A stretch of 64,000 bases of DNA from Verrucosispora sioxanthis (GCF_010560025.1 NZ_SAIY01000001.1:868001-932000), one strand, 5' to 3'. Positions 27,654-36,702 are shown, counted from the first letter of the stretch. Notes: a model not told the origin generated them from the sequence alone. A program made the numbers and translations.

Positions 27654-28643
27654 GTGGAGATCACCATCGGCCACCGGACCTGGCGGCCGTCCCGGGTCGG
27701 CCTGCTCTGCTGGTTGGCCGTCGCGCCCGGCGTCGGGTGGGTGCTGGTCCGGTCGATCGGTTTGGACCGGGGACCACTGGTGCAGGCGTTGGCCTTCACG
27801 CCGTACGTGACGATCGGCAGCCTGGTCCCGCTGGTCCTCGCGCTCGCCCTGCGCCGCCGGGCCCCGGCGATCGTCGCGGCGCTGACCACCCTCGCCCTGG
27901 TCGCGCTGGTGGCACCCCGCGCCCTGCCCGCGCCGCAGCCGGACGCTGCCGGACCGACCGTACGGGTGCTCACCGCCAACCTGCTCGCCGGTGCCGCCGA
28001 TCCGGCGGCGGTGGTGGAGGTGGTCCGCGCACGGCAGGTCGACCTGCTGCTCGTGCAGGAGTTGACCCCGACGGCCCAGGCCGAGCTGGATCGGCTCGGC
28101 CTCGACATGGTGCTGGTGCACCGGCAGCTCAACCCGATCGTCGGCACCCCGGGCTCCGGCCTGTACGCCCGACACCCGCTCAGCGACGGTGGCGTCCGCC
28201 AGCTACGCGGCGCCTGGGCCTTCACCCAGGCGTACGCGACCGTCACGGTGCCCGGCGCACCCCCGGTACGCGTCGAGTCGGCGCACCCGGCGGCTCCGTA
28301 CGCGGTCGACCAGGTGGAGTTCTGGCGTGACGACCTGGCGGCCCAGCCGGCGGCCACCCCCGACGGACCGCTGAGCATCCTCGCCGGGGACTTCAACGCC
28401 ACCCTCGACCACGGTCCGCTGCGCACCCTGCTCGACACCGGCTACGTGGACGCCGCCGCCTCGGTCGGCGCCGGGCTCACCGGCACCTGGGGACCGTACG
28501 ACGGTGGTTTCATCCCGCCCGTGGTGATCGACCACGTGCTGGTGGACCGGCGCATCGCCGTACGGGACGTGACGGTCCACCCGCTACCCGGCAGCGACCA
28601 CCGCATGGTCCTCGCCGAACTACGCCTGCCGGCGCAGCGCTGA
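27654..28643 (+). CDS. Membrane-anchored endonuclease/exonuclease/phosphatase family protein
   Basis: 329 residues. Two or three N-terminal membrane helices (VGLLCWLAVAPGVGWVLV and a long run near 60-90), then an EEP domain: VRVLTANLLAGAAD, DLLLVQELTP, ILAGDFNATLDHGPL, VVIDHVLVD and PLPGSDHRMVLAEL. The active site probably faces outside. TAGCCT (27641-27646) lies 7 nt before GTG 27654 (leaderless). It is one of three EEP proteins in this window. Confidence 0.88.
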   Translation: MEITIGHRTWRPSRVGLLCWLAVAPGVGWVLVRSIGLDRGPLVQALAFTPYVTIGSLVPLVLALALRRRAPAIVAALTTLALVALVAPRALPAPQPDAAGPTVRVLTANLLAGAADPAAVVEVVRARQVDLLLVQELTPTAQAELDRLGLDMVLVHRQLNPIVGTPGSGLYARHPLSDGGVRQLRGAWAFTQAYATVTVPGAPPVRVESAHPAAPYAVDQVEFWRDDLAAQPAATPDGPLSILAGDFNATLDHGPLRTLLDTGYVDAAASVGAGLTGTWGPYDGGFIPPVVIDHVLVDRRIAVRDVTVHPLPGSDHRMVLAELRLPAQR

Positions 28644-28776
28644 CCGATTCGCCGGGTGGTCGCCCACGGCCTGGCGAGCGGCAGGCCGAATGCTCACTCA
28701 AAACGATGGTCAACTGATGAGAGGGTGATGAGAGCTCTCGCCATACTCCGGTCGTCCCCTAGTCACAGGAGCAACA

Positions 28777-29304
28777 ATGAAGCGACTGTTACGGATGTCC
28801 GGGCTCGCCTCCGCCCTCGCTCTGAGCCTGCTCGTGGCACCCGCCTCAGCCCAGGCCGCACCCGACCACGCCGCCGCCGAGGTCCAGGCGGAGATCGCTG
28901 CCAGCGAGGCCGCCATGATCGACGAGGTGACGCTCGCCGCGTCCGGCTGCGGTTCCGTCTGCGACGGCAAGGACCCGGCAACCTTCAAAATCTACACCAG
29001 CTACGGCAACTACTACACCTGCGGTCAGGACGCCATAACCCCGACGTCCGGCAGCTACACGTACCGGGTGTCCGACCCGACGGGCAGCGTCGAGCTGCGG
29101 TACAGCCCGCGATGCCGCACCGCGTGGGCGCGAACCACCGCGAGCTACGTCGGGATCAAGGTGGTCAGCCGCTACCTCAACGGAAACCACCGCACCACGA
29201 TGACCGAATACTCCAACAACCACCTCTGGACCGCCATGGTCAACGACGCCGACCTGGAGGCACAGGCCTGCTACTCGGGGACCATCTGTACCCGCTGGTG
29301 GTGA
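28777..29304 (+). CDS. Secreted DUF2690-like protein
   Basis: 175 residues with a Sec signal (LASALALSLLVAPASAQAA). The mature domain has GCGSVCDGKDPATF, a TCGQDA block and SVELRYSPRCRTAWAR, matching the DUF2690 pattern (Cys...DP...Cys...VELR(Y/W)S..C..W.R) also seen at 55527 and in the C-terminus of the protein at 54377. Function unknown. It is alone, followed by a terminator shared with cimA. Confidence 0.78.
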   Translation: MKRLLRMSGLASALALSLLVAPASAQAAPDHAAAEVQAEIAASEAAMIDEVTLAASGCGSVCDGKDPATFKIYTSYGNYYTCGQDAITPTSGSYTYRVSDPTGSVELRYSPRCRTAWARTTASYVGIKVVSRYLNGNHRTTMTEYSNNHLWTAMVNDADLEAQACYSGTICTRWW

Positions 29305-29317
29305 GCCCCCACCACGC

Positions 29318-29351
29318 GCTGCCGGTGACCACGACCGTGGTCGCCGGCAGC
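29318..29351. terminator. Hairpin between convergent DUF2690 gene and cimA
   Basis: 15-bp stem with one mismatch (29318-29332 with 29337-29351), 4-nt loop. Confidence 0.75.
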
Positions 29352-29356
29352 CGTGC

Positions 29357-30940
29357 TCAGACCCGCGCCCGATCCAGGCCGTAGGTGAGCGCGTCGACCA
29401 GGGCGTGCCAGCTCGCCTCGACCACGTTGGGATGTACGCCGACAGTGGTCCAGCCACCGCCCCGCCCGTCGGCCGTCTCGACGAGCACCCGGGTCACCGC
29501 GCCGGTGCCGTGGCTGCCCTCCAGGATCCGCACCTTGTAGTCGGCCAGCTCGAAGTCCCGCAACTCCGGGTAGTGGCGGCCGAGACCGACCCGCAGCGCC
29601 TCGTCCAACGCGTTCACCGGACCGTTGCCCTCGGCCGTGGCGATCACCCGTTCCCCGCGTACCCGGATCTTGACGGTCGCCTCGGAGACGACCGAGCCGT
29701 CCTCGCGGTGCTCGACCAGCACCCGGTACGACTCCAGCGCGAAGGGCCGCACCGGCGCGGCGTCCGGCAGCTCGGAGCGGACCAGCAGCTCGAACGAGGC
29801 GTCGGCGGCCTCGAAGGACCACCCGCCGGCCTCCAGCTCCTTGACCCGGTTGGTGACCCGGGACAGGGTCTCCGGATGGCCGGCCAGATCCAACCCCAGC
29901 TCGCGGCTCTTCAGCTCGATGCTGGCCCGGCCGGCCATCTCGGTGACCAGGATCCGCATGTCGTTGCCGACCACCTCGGGCTCCACGTGGTTGTAGAGCA
30001 GCGGATCCACCTTGATCGCGCTCGCGTGCAACCCCGCCTTGTGGGCGAAGGCTGCGGCCCCGGCGTACGCCTGGTGGGTGTCGGGGGCGATGTTGGCGAT
30101 CTCGGCGATGGCGTGGGAGACCCGCACCATCTGCTCCAGGCAGCCCTCCGGTAGGACCGGCAGCCCGAGCTTGAGTTGGAGATTCGCGACGACCGCGAAG
30201 ATGTCGGCGTTGCCCGGCCGCTCGCCGTACCCGTTGGCGGTGCCCTGCACGTGCCGGACCCCGGCCTCCACGGCGGCGATGGTGTTGGCCACCGCGCAGG
30301 CGGTGTCGTTCTGGGCGTGCATGCCGAGCAGCTCCGGCGCGACACCGATCCGGTCGGTGAGGTCGACGATGGCGGCGGTCACCTGGGACGGCAGCATCCC
30401 GCCGTTGGTGTCGCAGAGCACGAACCGCTCGGCGCCCGCCGCGAGGGCGGTCTCCACCACCGACGCGGTGTACGCCGGATCGTGCCGGTAACCGTCGAAG
30501 GTGTGCTCACCGTCGACGAAGACCCGACGCCCCTCGGCGACCAGGTGGGCCACCGTGTCGTGGATCATCGCCAGGTTCTCCTTGGCGGTCGTGCGCAACG
30601 CCCGCTCGACGTGCCGCAGGTCGGCCTTGGCGACCAGGGCGACCGCCGGGGTCTGCGCGTCGAGCAGGCCACGCACCTGCGGATCGTCGGCGGCTACCGT
30701 GCCGGCCCGGCGGGTGGCGCCGAACGCGACGAGCACCGCGTGTCGGAGGTCGAGTTCGGTACGCGCCCGGCGGAAGAACTCGGTGTCCTTCGGCACCGCG
30801 CCCGGCCAGCCGCCCTCGATGAACCCCACACCGAACTCGTCGAGCAGCCGCGCCACGGCGAGCTTGTCGACCACCGAGTAGCTGAGCCCCTCCCGCTGGG
30901 CGCCGTCGCGCAGCGTGGTGTCGTAGACCTGAAACGTCAT
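29357..30940 (-). CDS. cimA: Citramalate synthase
   Basis: 527 residues of the HMGL/IPMS family. The catalytic start VYDTTLRDGAQREGLSYS, the FIEGGWPGAVPKDTEFF block, the metal-site GMHAQNDTACAVANT and a C-terminal LeuA-type dimerisation/regulatory domain are all present. CimA joins pyruvate and acetyl-CoA to (R)-citramalate, giving 2-oxobutyrate for isoleucine without threonine. ATG 30940 has an AAGGGATC ribosome site. An upstream leader peptide with two Ile codons and a terminator hairpin point to attenuation. It might instead be annotated as 2-isopropylmalate synthase-like, but the length and motifs favour CimA. Confidence 0.92.
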   Translation of the reverse strand: MTFQVYDTTLRDGAQREGLSYSVVDKLAVARLLDEFGVGFIEGGWPGAVPKDTEFFRRARTELDLRHAVLVAFGATRRAGTVAADDPQVRGLLDAQTPAVALVAKADLRHVERALRTTAKENLAMIHDTVAHLVAEGRRVFVDGEHTFDGYRHDPAYTASVVETALAAGAERFVLCDTNGGMLPSQVTAAIVDLTDRIGVAPELLGMHAQNDTACAVANTIAAVEAGVRHVQGTANGYGERPGNADIFAVVANLQLKLGLPVLPEGCLEQMVRVSHAIAEIANIAPDTHQAYAGAAAFAHKAGLHASAIKVDPLLYNHVEPEVVGNDMRILVTEMAGRASIELKSRELGLDLAGHPETLSRVTNRVKELEAGGWSFEAADASFELLVRSELPDAAPVRPFALESYRVLVEHREDGSVVSEATVKIRVRGERVIATAEGNGPVNALDEALRVGLGRHYPELRDFELADYKVRILEGSHGTGAVTRVLVETADGRGGGWTTVGVHPNVVEASWHALVDALTYGLDRARV

Positions 30941-30970
30941 GGTGATCCCTTCGTCAGGCACCGGCCGGCG

Positions 30971-31003
30971 CAACAAAAAGACCCCCCGCGGATGCGGGAG
31001 GTC
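30971..31003 (-). terminator. Attenuator terminator hairpin upstream of cimA
   Basis: Stem 31003-30994 with 30989-30980 (one mismatch, 4-nt loop), followed on the minus strand by CTTTTTGTTG. It ends 30 nt before the cimA start codon. The hairpin lies downstream of the leader peptide, where premature termination can be coupled to its translation. Confidence 0.75.
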
Positions 31004-31004
31004 T

Positions 31005-31034
31005 GCGCGCTCGGCGAGGGGAAGGCCGGCGCGC
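31005..31034 (-). promoter_or_regulatory. Leader hairpin between the cimA leader peptide and terminator
   Basis: GCGCGC at 31034-31029 can pair with GCGCGC at 31010-31005. The upstream arm overlaps the leader stop codon, so the position of the ribosome could decide whether it forms. Confidence 0.45.
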
Positions 31035-31066
31035 TAGTTGCCAATAATGCGGGCGGTGCTGGTCAC
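31034..31066 (-). CDS. Leader peptide of cimA (Ile-Ile)
   Basis: A ten-codon frame, VTSTARIIGN then TAG, starting at GTG 31066. It contains two consecutive ATT isoleucine codons just before its end and is followed by the hairpins at 31034-31005 and 31003-30980. CAGAGT (31079-31074) stands 7 nt before the GTG, so the leader is probably translated from a leaderless mRNA. Stalling at the Ile codons when charged tRNA-Ile is scarce would favour transcription of cimA. Confidence 0.6.
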   Translation of the reverse strand: MTSTARIIGN

Positions 31067-31250
31067 GCCCGGTACTCTGCCACCTCCGGGTCGCTTCTGG
31101 GAGGCACAATCCACATCTCGGGACGGCGGGTGGTGGCTGTGCCGGATGGTTTTCCTGGTGTAGAGCGCCCGTGCCGGGGTAGGAGTTTTCGGGACAACGA
31201 AACACGTTCCTCCGAGACGGCCCAACCACGGGCCGGGGCAGGAGAATCCC

Positions 31251-31712
31251 ATGGACAGGCTCGACCCCAACACCACGCACACCACGCCCGACCCGGAGCT
31301 GCGTGCCGTCGACCAGAGCGTCGTCGCGGGCGGCGCGCCCGCCGGCGCCTTCGACCCCTGGAGCTACCGGGACGAGGCCGGGGTGGCCGGCGCGAACCTG
31401 GTCGGCTACAAGGTGGAGGCCAGCGACGGCTCGATCGGCAAGATCGACAGTGACAGCACCGAGGTCAACGCCAGCTACCTGGTGGTGGACACCGGGCCGT
31501 GGATCTTCGGCAAGAAGGTGATGCTCCCGGCCGGCACGGTGAACCACGTCGACCACGAGGAGCAGAAGGTCTTCGTCGACCGCACCAAGGACCAGATCAA
31601 GGCCGCGCCGGAGTACGACGAGACGGCCACCGACCCGGCCTACCGGGACAAGCTCGGCGGCTACTACAACGACACGTACAGCGCCATGCCGCCCGGTGGC
31701 CCGCTCCGGTAG
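31251..31712 (+). CDS. PRC-barrel domain protein
   Basis: 153 residues. A PRC barrel occupies about residues 40-110 (GYKVEASDGSIGKIDSDSTE, YLVVDTGPWIFGKKVMLPAG). PRC barrels appear in the photosynthetic reaction centre H subunit and in RimM, and stand-alone ones are common stress-associated proteins of Actinobacteria. The N-terminus is disordered and the C-terminus Tyr/Gly-rich. AGGAG precedes ATG 31251. Confidence 0.85.
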   Translation: MDRLDPNTTHTTPDPELRAVDQSVVAGGAPAGAFDPWSYRDEAGVAGANLVGYKVEASDGSIGKIDSDSTEVNASYLVVDTGPWIFGKKVMLPAGTVNHVDHEEQKVFVDRTKDQIKAAPEYDETATDPAYRDKLGGYYNDTYSAMPPGGPLR

Positions 31713-31771
31713 GACACCTGACGACGTGACGGCCGGTGGGACGCTGTTCCACCGGCCGTTACCGTGTCCGG

Positions 31772-32512
31772 ATGGACGCCATTGAGCAGACTCGCAGGAT
31801 CCCCTTCACCAGGATGTTCAACTTCCGGGACGTGGGCGGCTACCGCGGCCTGGACGGGCGTGCCGTCCGCACCGGACGGCTCTACCGCTCCGACTCGCTG
31901 CACGGGATGGATGAGGCCGACCGGGAGGCGTTCGCCGCGCTCGGCGTCCGGACCGTGGTCGACCTGCGCCGCCCGCAGGAGGTCGAGCGATACGGCCGGG
32001 TCCCCGACTTCGACGGCCTCACCTACCGGCACATCCACCCGGAGCACGCGCACTGGGAGGAGCGGCCGTACCAGCCTGACACCGATCTGGCCCGCTACCT
32101 CGCCGACCGGTACGCCGATCTGGCCCGCACCGGCACCGCCGGTCTCGCCGAGGCGATCGGCCTGATCGCCGACAGCGCGAACGCGCCGGTGGTGGTGCAC
32201 TGCGTCGCGGGCAAGGATCGCACCGGCATCGTCTGCGGCCTGACCCTCGCGGTGCTCGGCGTCGAGGACGCCGAGATCGCGGCGGACTACGCGCTGAGCA
32301 CCGAGGCGTCGCAGCGCTTCGCCGCCTGGGTGGCCACCGCCCATCCCGAGGTGCCCGAGCTGCCCGTGCCGTACCTGTCCTCACCGGCCGAGACGATGCT
32401 GCTCTTCCTGGCCGAGATCCGGGAGGGGCACGGCTCGGTCGACGACTACCTGCGGCATGCCGGGGTCACCGACGAGCAGCTCGACGCCCTGCGTGACCAC
32501 CTGCTGACCTAG
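31772..32512 (+). CDS. Tyrosine-protein phosphatase (PtpB type)
   Basis: 246 residues. The active site CX5R is VVVHCVAGKDRTGIVCG. N-terminal MFNFRDVGGYRGLDGRAVRTG and LYRSDSLHGM are typical of the MptpB-like dual-specificity phosphatase family of Actinobacteria, which can act on phosphotyrosine and phosphoinositides. Start ATG 31772 is supported by TACCGT (31760-31765) with a 6-nt spacer. It is monocistronic, followed by a bidirectional terminator. Confidence 0.9.
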   Translation: MDAIEQTRRIPFTRMFNFRDVGGYRGLDGRAVRTGRLYRSDSLHGMDEADREAFAALGVRTVVDLRRPQEVERYGRVPDFDGLTYRHIHPEHAHWEERPYQPDTDLARYLADRYADLARTGTAGLAEAIGLIADSANAPVVVHCVAGKDRTGIVCGLTLAVLGVEDAEIAADYALSTEASQRFAAWVATAHPEVPELPVPYLSSPAETMLLFLAEIREGHGSVDDYLRHAGVTDEQLDALRDHLLT

Positions 32513-32569
32513 GCCTGGTTGTCCCAGACCGTGCCCGCGCGAGCTTCATGAGCACGGCAGGACGGTGCA

Positions 32570-32607
32570 GGGGCCCCGCGCCACGCTCGGCGTGACGACG
32601 GGGCCCC
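32570..32607. terminator. Bidirectional terminator, phosphatase/ilvE
   Basis: Outer 9-bp stem (32570-32578 with 32599-32607) enclosing a smaller CACGC/GCGTG hairpin, between convergent genes. Confidence 0.7.
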
Positions 32608-32617
32608 GACGAACCGC

Positions 32618-33718
32618 TCAGAAGACGCGGTGGACCCAGTTGTGCGGGTCCTCGGCCTTGCCCCGCTGGAGGTCCACCAGCTGTTGGCGCAGCGCCATGG
32701 TGACGGTGCCCGGCTCTCCGCCGGCGACGGTGAACTCCCCGTCCGGGAAACGCACCTGCCCGATCGGGGTGATCACCGCAGCGGTGCCGCAGGCGAAGAC
32801 CTCGCGGAGTCGGCCGCTGGCGGCGTCGGTCCGCCAGTCGTCGAAGGTCACCGGCCGCTCCTCGACCCGGTGACCGGCCGCCGCGGCCAGGGTGAGCACC
32901 GACTCGCGGGTGATGCCGGGCAGGATCGTGCCGGTGAGCGGCGGAGTGGCGATCGACCCGTCGTCGTAGACGAAGAAGACGTTCATGCCGCCCAGTTCGT
33001 CGACGAACCGACGCTCCACGGCGTCGAGGAAGACCACCTGGTCGCAGCCGTGTTCGAGGGCCTCGGCCTGGGCGGCCAGCGAGGCGGCGTAGTTGCCGCC
33101 GCACTTGGCCGCGCCGGTGCCGCCGGGCGCGGCGCGGGTGTAGTCGGGCGAGACCCAGACCGTCACCGGCTTGACCCCGCCGGAGAAGTACGCCCCGACG
33201 GGCGAGGCGATCACCGAGTAGAGGTACTCGTTGGCCGGACGGACGCCGAGGAAGACCTCGCTGGCGAACATGAACGGCCGCAGGTAGAGGCTGCCGCCGT
33301 CGTCGCCGTCGGGAATCCACTCCCGGTCGATCTCGATCAGCCGGTGCAACGAGTCCACGAAGGTCTGCTCCGGCAACGCCGGCATGGCCATCCGGGCGGC
33401 GGAGGTGTTGAACCGGGCCGCGTTGGCGTACGGGCGGAACATCGTCACCCCACCGTCGGCCGCCCGGTACGCCTTCATGCCCTCGAAGATCTCCTGCGCG
33501 TAGTGCAGCACCGCGCTGGCGGGATCCATCGGGATCGGTGCGCGGGCCTCGACCCGGGCGTCGTACCAGCCCTTGCCGTCGGCGTAGCGGATGGTGACCA
33601 TGTGGTCGGTGAACACCCGGCCGAACCCGGGGTTTGCCAGCAGCGCAGCCCGGTCGGTGGCGGATACCGGTGCGGGGTTCGGACGGATCTCGAAATCGAT
33701 CTTGTCACCACCGCTCAT
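32618..33718 (-). CDS. ilvE: Branched-chain amino acid aminotransferase
   Basis: 366 residues of fold-type IV PLP enzymes. The PLP Lys lies in GTGAAKCGGNYAAS, the family signature is EEIFEG-like (YAQEIFEGMKAYR), and LDELGGMNVFFV-type residues follow (FVDELGGMNVFFVYDDG). It transfers the amino group between glutamate and the keto acids of Leu, Ile and Val, the last step of all three pathways. ATG 33718 has a GGGAGG ribosome site (AGGGAGGTCAGCGCG). leuB lies 196 nt upstream on the same strand. Confidence 0.96.
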   Translation of the reverse strand: MSGGDKIDFEIRPNPAPVSATDRAALLANPGFGRVFTDHMVTIRYADGKGWYDARVEARAPIPMDPASAVLHYAQEIFEGMKAYRAADGGVTMFRPYANAARFNTSAARMAMPALPEQTFVDSLHRLIEIDREWIPDGDDGGSLYLRPFMFASEVFLGVRPANEYLYSVIASPVGAYFSGGVKPVTVWVSPDYTRAAPGGTGAAKCGGNYAASLAAQAEALEHGCDQVVFLDAVERRFVDELGGMNVFFVYDDGSIATPPLTGTILPGITRESVLTLAAAAGHRVEERPVTFDDWRTDAASGRLREVFACGTAAVITPIGQVRFPDGEFTVAGGEPGTVTMALRQQLVDLQRGKAEDPHNWVHRVF

Positions 33719-33914
33719 CGCGCTGACCTCCCTGGGGACGACGGCATGCGCCGACCGCACGCCGGAAACATGGTTGTGCCAGAAACCTACCCCGAACGGT
33801 CGTTCAGCGGATAGGTCCACCGGTGGACAGGTGGCACACCACCGGCGAGTCGCCACCGCCACCCTGGTTCCGCCGAAGCGGCGAGGTGGCCGTGGCCGGT
33901 GGGACGCGAACGGT

Positions 33915-34946
33915 TCAGCCGGCGGCCTGCGCCGCGATCCGGTCGCCCACCTCGGCGGTACGTACCGTTACCTCGGGGCTCCGGCCGGCCAACTCCGCAC
34001 TGACCGCGGCGGTGATCCGCGCGGCGGCGTCGGCATGCCCGAGTTGGTCGAGCAGCAGGGCCGCCGAGAGTACGGCGGCGACCGGGTCGGCGAGGCCGCG
34101 ACCGGCGATGTCCGGGGCGGAGCCGTGCACCGGCTCGAACATCGACGGGTACGCCCCGTCGGGGTTGATGCAGCCGCTGGCGGCCAGCCCGATGCCACCG
34201 GTCACCGCGGCGGCGATGTCGGTGAGAATGTCGCCGAACAGGTTGTCGGTGACCACCACGTCGTACCGCTGCGGCTGGGTGACCAGGAACATCGCCGCGG
34301 CGTCGACGTGCTGGTACTCGGTGGCGATGTCGGGGTGCTCGGCGGCGACCGTCTCGAAGGTGCGCGACCACAGGGAGCCGGCGTGGGTGAGCACGTTCGT
34401 CTTGTGCACGAGCGTCACCTTGCGCCGTTCGCGCCGGGCGGCGCGGGCGAAGGCGTCCCGGATCACCCGCTCGACACCGTGCCGGGTGTTCAGGCTCTCC
34501 TCGGTGGCGATCTCGGCCGGGGTGCCCCGGTGCAGCGAGCCGCCGGCACCTGCGTACAGGCCCTCGGTGCCTTCCCGGACGACCACCAGGTCGACCTCGC
34601 CCGGCTTGACCGCCGCGAGCGGACTTGTCACTCCCGGCCAGAGCCGCGACGGGCGCAGGTTGACGTACTGGTCGAAGGCGAAGCGCAGCTTCAGCAGCAG
34701 ACCGCGCTCCAGCACGCCGGGCGGCACGGTCGGGTCGCCGACCGCGCCGAGCAGGATCGCGTCGTGTCCGGCCAGCTCGTCGAGCACCGAGTCGGGCAGC
34801 ACCTCGCCGGTGCGGTGGTAACGTGCCGCACCGAGGTCGTACTCGGTCACCTCGACACCGGGCAGCACCGCGTCGACGACCTTGCGGGCCTCCGCGACCA
34901 CCTCGGGGCCGATGCCGTCCCCGGCCACCACCGCGATCCGTGCCAC
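33915..34946 (-). CDS. leuB: 3-isopropylmalate dehydrogenase
   Basis: 343 residues. [17 protein letters not shown] at the N-terminus, the substrate-binding Arg region [29 protein letters not shown] and the NAD motif [14 protein letters not shown] identify LeuB. It oxidatively decarboxylates 3-isopropylmalate in leucine synthesis. GTG 34946 follows a GGAG ribosome site. A 34-codon upstream frame (34960-35064) stops just before that ribosome site. Confidence 0.96.
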   Translation of the reverse strand: MARIAVVAGDGIGPEVVAEARKVVDAVLPGVEVTEYDLGAARYHRTGEVLPDSVLDELAGHDAILLGAVGDPTVPPGVLERGLLLKLRFAFDQYVNLRPSRLWPGVTSPLAAVKPGEVDLVVVREGTEGLYAGAGGSLHRGTPAEIATEESLNTRHGVERVIRDAFARAARRERRKVTLVHKTNVLTHAGSLWSRTFETVAAEHPDIATEYQHVDAAAMFLVTQPQRYDVVVTDNLFGDILTDIAAAVTGGIGLAASGCINPDGAYPSMFEPVHGSAPDIAGRGLADPVAAVLSAALLLDQLGHADAAARITAAVSAELAGRSPEVTVRTAEVGDRIAAQAAG

Positions 34947-35162
34947 GTCCGTCAGCTCCTTAGCTCGAATGGCTCGACGGTACGCCGCCGTCCCGCCCCC
35001 CGGTACGAATGTTCCACCTTTCGGGAAATTGGTGACGCACAGCAGCTTCCCAGGCGGCATTCATGGCTCGGTCATCTCCGCTGCCTAGCGTGAGCGTGAC
35101 GGGCCGGGGGCCCGGGCGAGCGCCGCGACGGGGCGGCACGCGCCGAGGAGAGGGCGGACGCG

Positions 35163-36006
35163 ATGTGGACCGACGAGCAACCACGAACCCGCTGGGTCGA
35201 TCCGGCGGTCTTCCGCCTCCGCCGGCCCGACCTGCGACTGGGCGCCCGGGAGCAGCGGCCGGACCGCACCGACCTGGTGGCCGGGGACCGGATCGCCGTC
35301 CGGCACACCGTTCGCACCTCGACGGCCGCCTACACCCTGCTGCTGAACGCTCCCGAGTGGTTGGGCCGGCGCGGCACCGGCGCGGCGCTGCGTGACGCGG
35401 TGGCCGAACTGCGGGCGATCGACCTGACCTACGGCCCGAACCGCCCGGAGAGCCTGGTGTCCCGGCTGCGCCGGGGTGAGATCAGCCCCGAGTCGTACCC
35501 GCCGCTGCGCACCTGGTGGACCGCTGCGCCGCGATGCGCGCGGCCACGGACGGCTGGTTCGACGCCTGGGCGGTGCCCGGCGGCTTCGACCGGGTGGCCT
35601 GCTCGGCGGGTGGGCGGTCGAGCGGGCCGCAGCCCGGTTGCGCGACGCCGGCATCCACGACTACGCCGTGCTCACCGGCGCCGACCTGGTGGTACGCGGC
35701 CAGGCCGGACACGGCGGCCCGTGGCGGATCGCGGTGCACCACCCCACCGATCGGAGCCGGGCCCCGCTGCTGCTGGAGATGACGGCCGGCGCGGTCGGCA
35801 CCTCCGGGGTGACCGGACGGCAGCGCCACGTGGTGGACCCGCACACCGGCGAGCCGGCCGGGCAGTTGGTCGCCGCGACCGTGGTCGGGCCCGACCTCGC
35901 GGTCGCCGACGCCTACGCCACCGCCCTGTACGCCGCCGGGCCGGCGGGACTGGCCTGGTTCCGCCCCGGGTCGGACTACCGGGTGCTCTTCGCCGCAGAG
36001 CGCTGA
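35163..36006 (+). CDS. ApbE-type FAD:protein FMN transferase (two apparent frameshifts)
   Basis: About 281 residues after repair. The middle and C-terminus match ApbE: FDPGGLLGGWAVERAAARL, YAVLTGADLVVRGQ, GTSGVTGRQRHVVDPHTGEP and the Mg-binding LAVADAYATALYAAGPAGL. ApbE transfers FMN from FAD to Thr on flavoproteins, but actinobacterial homologues are varied. The frame breaks near 35512 (one C added gives RTLVDRCAAMRAATDGWFD) and near 35590 (one C added gives FDPGGLLGG). No obvious flavoprotein substrate lies nearby. Confidence 0.8.
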
Positions 36007-36343
36007 ACCGCGCGACCCCACCAGGGGCGTGGGAAAGCAGAGGGCAGAAACACGGATCGGCCTCCACGGTCGCGGCAACGACCGTGGAGGCCGGTCGGCG
36101 ACGAGTGCGCGTGGCTCGCGCAATCGAGGGGTGCGGGCCGCTCGGCCGGACGTCGACCTCGCCACCCGAAGACGGGCCGGCGCCACGTGCTCGGCAGGTG
36201 ACCGCACCGGTACGTTATCGAATTGACGCGTTTCGCGGCAAGGGTTCCACAGGGGAGCATCTGCGCAATGCCGGTACCCCAGGCGTTTGCCTGCGGCAGG
36301 GTCGTTTTCGACAAGGTGAACCGCAGATGGCACGCTGTCCGCC
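36007..36343. other. 337-nt intergenic region
   Basis: Contains a perfect 14-bp hairpin (36059-36072 with 36079-36092) that can terminate apbE, and a lower-GC stretch (36205-36320). No gene seen. Confidence 0.6.
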
Positions 36344-36702
36344 GTGAGTTTCGATCTGAGCGTGTGGGCCCTGGCGGACGGGGCGACGCCCGAGGACGTA
36401 CGAGCGGCGGTGCAGCAGTGCCGTAGCGGCCGGCACCACCAGCGTCAGCCGGACCCACGATGCGTGGGCTTCTACCGGGCGATCACCGCCAGCTACCCCG
36501 ACCAGCCGGCCGGCCCGAACACTCCCTGGGCGGTCGCACCGCTGCACAAGGCGGCCGACCACATCGAGCTGAACCTTGACCCGGCCTGCCCGGACCAGGT
36601 GCTGCTCGACATCGAGCGGCTGGCCGGCGAGCACCGGCTGATGCTGTTCGACGCCCAGGACGGTTCGGTCTACCCGCCGCCCGGGTCCGGCTGCCCGGCT
36701 GA
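36344..36702 (+). CDS. Small hypothetical protein (probable frameshift near the end)
   Basis: MSFDLSVWALADGATPEDVR starts a typical actinobacterial protein of unknown function that reads well to about residue 113 (HRLMLFDAQDGSVYPPP). The in-frame continuation runs for 1.7 kb opposite serA, which is not credible. Adding one G/C near 36685 brings in TGA 36700-36702 and a normal end, about 119 residues. Confidence 0.55.

Noticed and set aside
31005..31066. T-box or riboswitch before cimA
   Set aside because: There is no T-box sequence or specifier loop; a short leader peptide with terminator explains the region better.
33815..33828. 14-bp palindrome GTCCACCGGTGGAC upstream of ilvE
   Set aside because: Such GC-rich palindromes are common by chance here; it lies about 100 nt upstream of the ilvE start with no supporting promoter.
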